From Amyelois transitella (lineage: Eukaryota; Arthropoda; Insecta; Lepidoptera; Pyralidae): a DNA stretch of 64,000 bases. Positions 58,500 through 64,000 of the stretch are shown here, piece after piece. The stretch spans positions 4,997,501-5,061,500 of the forward strand of contig NC_083523.1 of NCBI RefSeq assembly GCF_032362555.1. Direction: 5' to 3'. How positions within the stretch are numbered: position 1 is the first letter of the stretch; every line of letters starts with the position of its first letter. The notes under the pieces were generated by a model. The model made no database searches. It saw only the letters and a list, made by a program, of their open reading frames with translations, and was not told where the DNA came from. Position numbers and translations under genes: made by a program.

Positions 58500-60515
58500 T
58501 TCAAAGGGATCATGTGTTTTATTAAAGCTGGTAAGCCTACGTGTTAAAGGTAGTTCATTCATAGTCCCTTTGTAATACTCACCCATAATCGATTTAGTGG
58601 GGCACAGTTTTTACTAGTGTTGTAATGTATGCTCTGGATGCAGCTATAGAGCCACCTCTGTTGAATTATGTGCTTTGGTGGGTTATAATTTTCTTGTTGG
58701 TACAGTATTACAGTCAGTTTATCAACCTAGCCAAATTCAATGCAAATATATTTAATCGCGTTATAAGAGTTCCATGCAGAGAAACGTTTATATGCGGTTG
58801 ATTGTACAGTGACTACTACTTAGTGGCTGAACTTGTTTTGCGGCGTGTGTACACACACCGGCCCAAGTTATTAAATTGTAAACATTTCTCGAGATTTCTA
58901 TTCTTCGATAGATGGCTACAGAGTACCTAATTGACATTTTGGATACCTAAATAATTATAGTTCCCTATCCTACATAAAAATAAAATGAATAAAAAAGTGA
59001 GACACAGGTTCACCTTATTATTTACTCGAATGTCATTTGGCCAAGTAGGTATCAATGATACTGAGTAACTGATAGACAACTCACAGCCCAAACTGCTGGA
59101 TCTAGTCTAGAAATTTAAGATGTACATAGGTTTTCTATATTTGACAAAGGATTTACTGAAATTCCCATGGCTCTGTATATCTCCCGTAAAGGATAAGACG
59201 TGATAGTATGTTTGTAATTCAGGAAGTCACGACTCAAGAGGCAGATTAAAAATCTCGTCAAAATGCCATTTAAAATTGAACCTTACTACTGCTAAATTTA
59301 ATGGCTGTTTTGTCTCCTACATAGATATAGTACGTCGTCTTACTAGGTAGGCATATTTAAGATATTTCCTATATTGATGGTCGTCTATTTTCATACATTC
59401 AGTTTCATCATTTTCTCCGTTTTAAAAATTGAAAATAACTGTATTTGAAAAATATATTTATTATAACATTATAATATATGTATCACAAAAGTTGAGGAAT
59501 TTGCATTCACAATTTATTTTCTAAGTACGTAATATGGGCTGTCAACTCAATATGGCTACATAGTACATTCATTATTTTGGCAAACATTTGAGTTACAAGC
59601 TTAATTACCTTCCATAATCTGTTATTTAGTCATGTGAAATAAATTAATGGTAGGTTTATACTGATCGTGGGCTAGCTAGCTAGATAACAAAGATAAAAAA
59701 AAAAAACAATCGTATCATCATCGTAATAATCATAATACACATTTGAGTAAATATTCCTATTTAAAGTTTATCTAGAATTGAATTAGTGATGTGATGGCTT
59801 AGTACACCGACCGCATAATTTCCTCATTTGAGTTTTAACTTATTTTCTTAACGTCGGGGTCACACCAGAGTAGTGAGTTTACGAATTGAGCAAGTAAATT
59901 TGTATGAAATTTAATCGCGATGGTAACGTGCAATTCCACGCAAATTCGGATTTCACTTGTTTATGACGTGAAACTCGCCAATGAAGACAATGGCGTTTGC
60001 CAAACCATTCAAACAATACCAACGACGGTTAAAAAACTCCATTCGTTGACTATGTAAGTACGTAGGCAGGCTTCAATTTGCTGGTGAATAGCATTCATTA
60101 TTATTACAAATGTTGTGTAACAATATCATTATAGAAAAAGATATAAATTATAATCAAACAATAATATTTGTTTTTGGCAGTTGGTCATAGATTAAAATAT
60201 AATGTCAAAAACATTGAAACATAACATTGATACATAAAAATTGTAAACAAATAAATTAAATAACGTTAATGCTGGACAAGGAAATCTGTATTGCTGAGTA
60301 GTTCAAAATATCACCACAAGTATAAAAACAGTTCGCTATGTAAGTATTTGAATATGTGCTCATATTCTCAGACAATATTTTGGTAATTTAAAATACAGCA
60401 GCAACATCAAATTTCATGTACAACCGTAAATATAACATTTTACTAAAAGTCCTTAATAAATAACAGTTATAAAAATAATAAATTCATTTAAGCATCAATA
60501 TTGGAACTGGTCAAC
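58500..60515. other. Intergenic/3' UTR region between RpS27 and riboflavin kinase
   Basis: AT-rich, with a degenerate minus-strand dispersed-repeat fragment (59160-59200) and a GTCGGGGTCACACCAGAG string (59853). On the minus strand AATAAA occurs near 59512 and 59459, possible ends of a roughly 1-kb riboflavin kinase 3' UTR. No coding sequence seen. Confidence 0.4.
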
Positions 60516-61939
60516 TTAATGTTCCCCTAGTTGAGAGGGGAAAAAGAACTTATGGTTGACCAACTTTTGTGCGTCGGGGTAGTCTAAAAACTTTATAGCA
60601 TTCGCTATGTCCTGATTGATCGTTTCTATCAGCTTCTCAACAGAATCAAAGTTCATTTCAGCTCTCAAATATCCCACAAGAGCAATTTTTAAGTAATCTC
60701 CGTAAAAGTCTGGGCCGGTGTAATGTATGACGTGGGTTTCCTGAAATAATAATATGATTTACTTTTGAAGAGAGATTGTCAATATAGGTAGGTTCTTTAA
60801 GTCAGCTCATGATAAAATGCTAAAATCAGTTTAAGGAATATATATCCAGGGTCTAACGGATTTATTTATTTAACCTTTATCCAGGCTACTAATAAAGAGA
60901 ACGGATTTGTATGTTTGTAATACATGAATAAACTCACAATAAATTAATAAACTCGAAAACTTCTGAAACGATTTCAAAATTTCTTTCACTTTTCAAAGCT
61001 AAATTATCCGAATGTGCTATAATGCATATATTTGTTTTGAAATATATATGATTTTTAAAGTAACCCGAAACCTACCTAGTGCTACCGCTAGCGCTAAATC
61101 TTTTATGGCGTGCGACGGCCACAGGGTTGATGATAGGTGCATACAATATTATAAAAATTTATTGGTCTTTAATTGATCTTTAAAAAGTCCGCGACACAAT
61201 ATATCTAACTTCTATAAAATTAAGTAACTGTAAGGCATTTTTTATATTAAAAATAAGGTAAAATAAAAAGGTGCAGGTACAAGGGCGTTATTACTACACA
61301 AGGATATATTAGTAATTTAATCATTTAGATAATTTTACGAAGATAATTTTTGCCATTTACAGCACATTAATCAGATTAAAAGGTTCTGATTCGTTTCTTC
61401 CGCGAAGAAATTTCGGTCCATACATACATACATAAAATCACGCCTCTTGCCCGGAGGGGTAGGCAGAGACTACCTCTTTCCATTTCGTCCACACTCATAA
61501 CTCTCATAATTTCGGTCCGTCACCGACAATATACCGAGCAAAACCGCGGGACATGCTATTTTATTATAATTATCTTTAATTGTTGTTTCAATGTTTGTTT
61601 CTTAGAGAGAATGAATAAAAGCAGATTGATTAAGGAAGGGGGGTGTAAATGGGACTGTTGGAGTGTATGATATACTATATATGTATGTTAAACTATAGAT
61701 TTCCACTTGCTACGATCCTTACAGACATCCTTTGGCGGTCAGGTCTAGAGTCTAGTTTGAAATTTAGTTAGCATAGAGAATACTTACAATAGACATCTCT
61801 TTATTTTGGTAGAAGGGACACCAGCCAATATTTGCCACCATTTTGTAGACTGGTCCCTCGCCAATTTTCGCGAATCCATAATAAACGCCAGTTTCTATTT
61901 GCTCTGGCAGGGATTTCACAACGGACAGAGGATAGTTTG
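60516..61939 (-). CDS. RFK: Riboflavin kinase, C-terminal two exons (5' part outside window)
   Basis: Exons 61939-61788 (50 codons after a split Ala) and 60740-60516 (74 codons plus stop), GT-AG, joined in phase 0. The first encodes ANYPLSVVKSLPEQ, ETGVYYGFAKIGEGPVYKM and NIGWCPFYQNKEMS. The second encodes ETHVIHYTGPDFYGDYLKI, ALVGYLRAEMNFDSVEKLI and a C-terminal helix ending QLGEH. These are the flavokinase barrel and lid segments, including the catalytic Glu of the ETH motif. The enzyme phosphorylates riboflavin to FMN with ATP. The N-terminal exon with the GFGRG...PTA nucleotide-binding motif was not found up to base 64000, so intron 1 runs off the window. Confidence 0.93.
61426..61500 (+). 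repeat. GGAGGGGTAGGCAGAGAC dispersed repeat
   Basis: Reads CATACATACATAAAATCACG, CCCGGAGGGGTAGGCAGAGAC and CTACCTCTTTCC. A second copy lies at 37711-37770 in sarcalumenin intron 1. It resembles the GGGGTAGACAGAGCC family in layout but is a distinct sequence. Confidence 0.6.
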
Positions 61940-62034
61940 CTGAAAAAAAAAAATCTACTCAACTCATTTCTTTGTCAATTTTTTGATTTGAGAAAACTGT
62001 GATGAACGACACCGGCACTAGGGCACAAAACGCT

Positions 62035-62761
62035 TACAAGTATCTTTTGTTGAGTCAATTTTCGCTTGGGACAGGATTTGGCTGAGTGGCTAGGGTCCAG
62101 CTATTGCGATGAGCATTTCCGGTTATCGTAGAGAATCCACTTTTCATCATAGGTAATGATTTGATTCCTTAATTAATGTAACGTAGCAGTCGACAAGCGT
62201 TTGCCGGTTTGCTTCACTTAATTCCTAAGGAACCCACCTTTCAAGTTTCTTAATCTTTCCAATTTGCTTCAAGTAGATTAAAATAGTAGCCGTAAATTTG
62301 GTAGCCGTGTGTTGTTGTCAATGATCGCAAAGAAATTGACGCGCTCAGCGAATAGCAGCGAAGAATCTAAATCGCGATTACAAAGATTCATAGATTGGAG
62401 CATACCTTAATACAACGTCAGACTCAACATCGTCGGAACCGCGGCCCTAGGCATAACACCTAGCCTGGCGGGAGATCTTCCCTTTCGAGCATAATCATCG
62501 CTCCCGCTACAGTTGATTAAAATAGTTTTATCACTAAAACTTAAAACCGAAGCCTGATGCTAACTTTCACGATAGCCTTCAATTCTTTATTATCAACTAA
62601 GTCTTCGGCCGTCCAAGAGGCTTGTTCTGCAGGTCGAAATTTCCAGAACGAAAACGTTGGAACCAAAAAGCACTGTCATTAACCCTTCGAGCTGTTTCCG
62701 CAGCACTGGTGCTACCGTGGAACTCATACTCGTAAATAATACGATATTTAAAGTTTTCCAT
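62035..62761 (-). pseudogene. Decayed mariner-family transposase in a riboflavin kinase intron
   Basis: Minus-strand translation from the Met at 62761 shows ENFKYRIIYEYEFHGSTSAA, FWFQRFRSGNFDLQNKPLGR, SDKTILI, then LKQIGKIKKLERWVP and LSEANRQTLVDCYVTL in shifting frames with stops. This is the HTH region and first part of a mariner transposase; the DDD core is broken. It is interrupted by an insert at 62288-62514. No terminal repeats recognised. Confidence 0.75.
62288..62514 (-). mobile_element. 227-bp insert with 12-bp TSD inside the mariner remnant
   Basis: Flanked by GATTAAAATAGT at 62276-62287 and 62515-62526. Removing the insert and one repeat copy restores the mariner frame SDKTILIYLKQIG. 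The insert is much more GC-rich than its surroundings (for example CGGAACCGCGGCCCTAGGC), has no poly(A) tail that I can see and no recognised family. It might be a retroposed structured RNA. Confidence 0.65.
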
Positions 62762-62763
62762 TT

Positions 62764-64000
62764 TGTAAACTGGGTGACGAAAACAGAAAAATCAGAAGAA
62801 AAAAAACAATTGAATGACGGTTAAACACAAATACATGTGTAAATAGCTGTATAAATTTTAATTTAAAATTCAAGATATTTAGGATTAAAAGACCTAATAA
62901 TGACACCTCCTATCCTATAGATTCTCACCAGCTAGTACTAAAGTGAATTGGAGTCTGTGTTATTGAATACTAAAGTTGATGATATATAGATGAACATCCT
63001 ACACCCAGGCTTATCAGAAAAAATAATCATTATATTGACCTGATCAGCATTTATTTACCATTTTTTTTAATAAACAATATTCTTGCCTTTAATTGCTAAA
63101 CATTGTAAAAGGAACCTACTTAGCCTTTGTACTCAAAATAAATTTTTGGTTACTATTCAACAATTGGAATAATGTTATGTAGATAATTGTTGTTTCAAAT
63201 CGAGGTTATCATCATTCAAGCTAAGTAAATAGGAAAGTTTCAAGGACTGTGATTACACAATAGACTGATTGTAAACTAGATATACATATGTACTTCTCTA
63301 TGCTAGGTTTCACTAAAAATCAGCTCATTGTGTGACCTCATCAAAAAAGGTTTGTAAAATTAATTACTATTTGTGACATAAAAACATATTTCATTACATT
63401 TTTTGTGGCAATAATAAAATCTATGTGTTTTAAGAGTATAGCAACAAATAGATTAATACACCTATAGAAAGATGTAGCTATTATTTTTTTTTAACTAAAG
63501 CTGTATAAAACAAAAATAAAATACAGTATATTTAAAGTATAATCAGTTATCAGTATATACTACAAACTGGCCTCACAAAGACATACTTTTTATCAAGCAG
63601 GTGGAAGCCAAATGCCACTTCCAATCAGTAAAGGTGTGAAGAATTTTTAAGAGGCTATTCACCTAAATATTAAACTACTAACTAAATAAATAATCAGTAG
63701 GTTTTATTCAAACTTATCATGTTTGCAAAATATTTTGTAAAATGAAAGGTGAGGATGTAACCAGGACTTACACCAAGAAGAAAAAGACGATGATTGTAAA
63801 AATATTGTGTGTAACAGTGTACATTATTTACTTCCCATTTTTTCTAGATTACTTTTTACATATTTTTTAATAGATAAATATGCAATAACCACATCTAATT
63901 GAAAAGAAATAATATTTATCCCATTTTGACTTATCACGAATGGACCAAGAGACCTGCAGCAAAAATAGATGATGGGAACGGGAGATTCTGCATAATATTA
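62764..64000 (-). other. Riboflavin kinase intron 1 (continued to window edge)
   Basis: AT-rich sequence. I looked on the minus strand for the missing N-terminal riboflavin kinase exon and did not find it. No other gene, RNA or clear repeat recognised. Confidence 0.4.

Overview
This window is nuclear DNA of a lepidopteran insect, probably a moth. The evidence is the gene set (conserved insect genes with short exons and GT-AG introns), the AT-rich intergenic DNA, and the repeats. The repeats include Lepidoptera-type tRNA-derived SINEs, Helitron-like elements ending in CTAG next to GCGACTTCGTCCGC-like sequence, a dispersed repeat carrying GGGGTAGACAGAGCC in more than a dozen copies, and a Kabuki/CsRn1-like Ty3/gypsy element.

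Layout: (1) 0-5.6 kb, minus strand: two tandem HAD-family genes resembling pseudouridine-5'-phosphatase. The left copy is cut by the window edge; the right copy is complete (229 aa). (2) 6.4-19.5 kb, plus strand: a 19-exon, 1059-aa coiled-coil gene that looks like the centriole-duplication scaffold Asterless/CEP152. It is head-to-head with the phosphatase across a cluster of TATCGATA (DRE) motifs. Its introns hold a hAT-like MITE and a pogo/Tigger element with a frameshifted transposase. (3) 20.9-22.1 kb, minus: an intronless glycine-cleavage T-protein gene (AMT) whose stop codon lies inside its AATAAA signal. (4) 23.5-24.5 kb, minus: CMC2 followed after only 14 nt by ABITRAM, a likely bicistronic transcription unit. 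(5) 24.5-28.5 kb: an intergenic transposon zone (a MITE with perfect TIRs, a foldback element, and a Helitron-like element with a nested retro-insertion). (6) 28.5-40.3 kb, minus: a 10-exon, 810-aa sarcalumenin gene (signal peptide, long acidic domain, dynamin-type GTPase). Its intron 2 contains an internally deleted piggyBac element, which contains a hAT-like element, which in turn contains Helitron and SINE copies. (7) 41.3-46.3 kb, minus: a complete Ty3/gypsy LTR retrotransposon with LTRs that look identical, a 4-bp TSD, a tRNA-Trp PBS, and gag and pol coupled by a TAATG stop-start overlap. (8) 49.4-50.8 kb, minus: RNA polymerase subunit RPB6. (9) 51.8-55.6 kb, plus: an intact 873-aa THAP9/P-element transposase-like gene. 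(10) 56.8-58.4 kb, plus: ribosomal protein S27. (11) 60.5 kb to the right edge, minus: the last two exons of riboflavin kinase, with a decayed mariner in the next intron.

The genes do not form one pathway. They are housekeeping or structural genes (cofactor and one-carbon metabolism, mitochondria, transcription, translation, centrioles, muscle ER calcium handling) separated by layered mobile DNA. The observations most worth following are the CMC2-ABITRAM overlap-like arrangement, the TAATG gag-pol junction in a very young retrotransposon, the AMT stop/poly(A) overlap, and several nested insertions whose target-site duplications can be read directly. Exon boundaries were set by hand from splice consensus, reading frame and family similarity; no database search was run.
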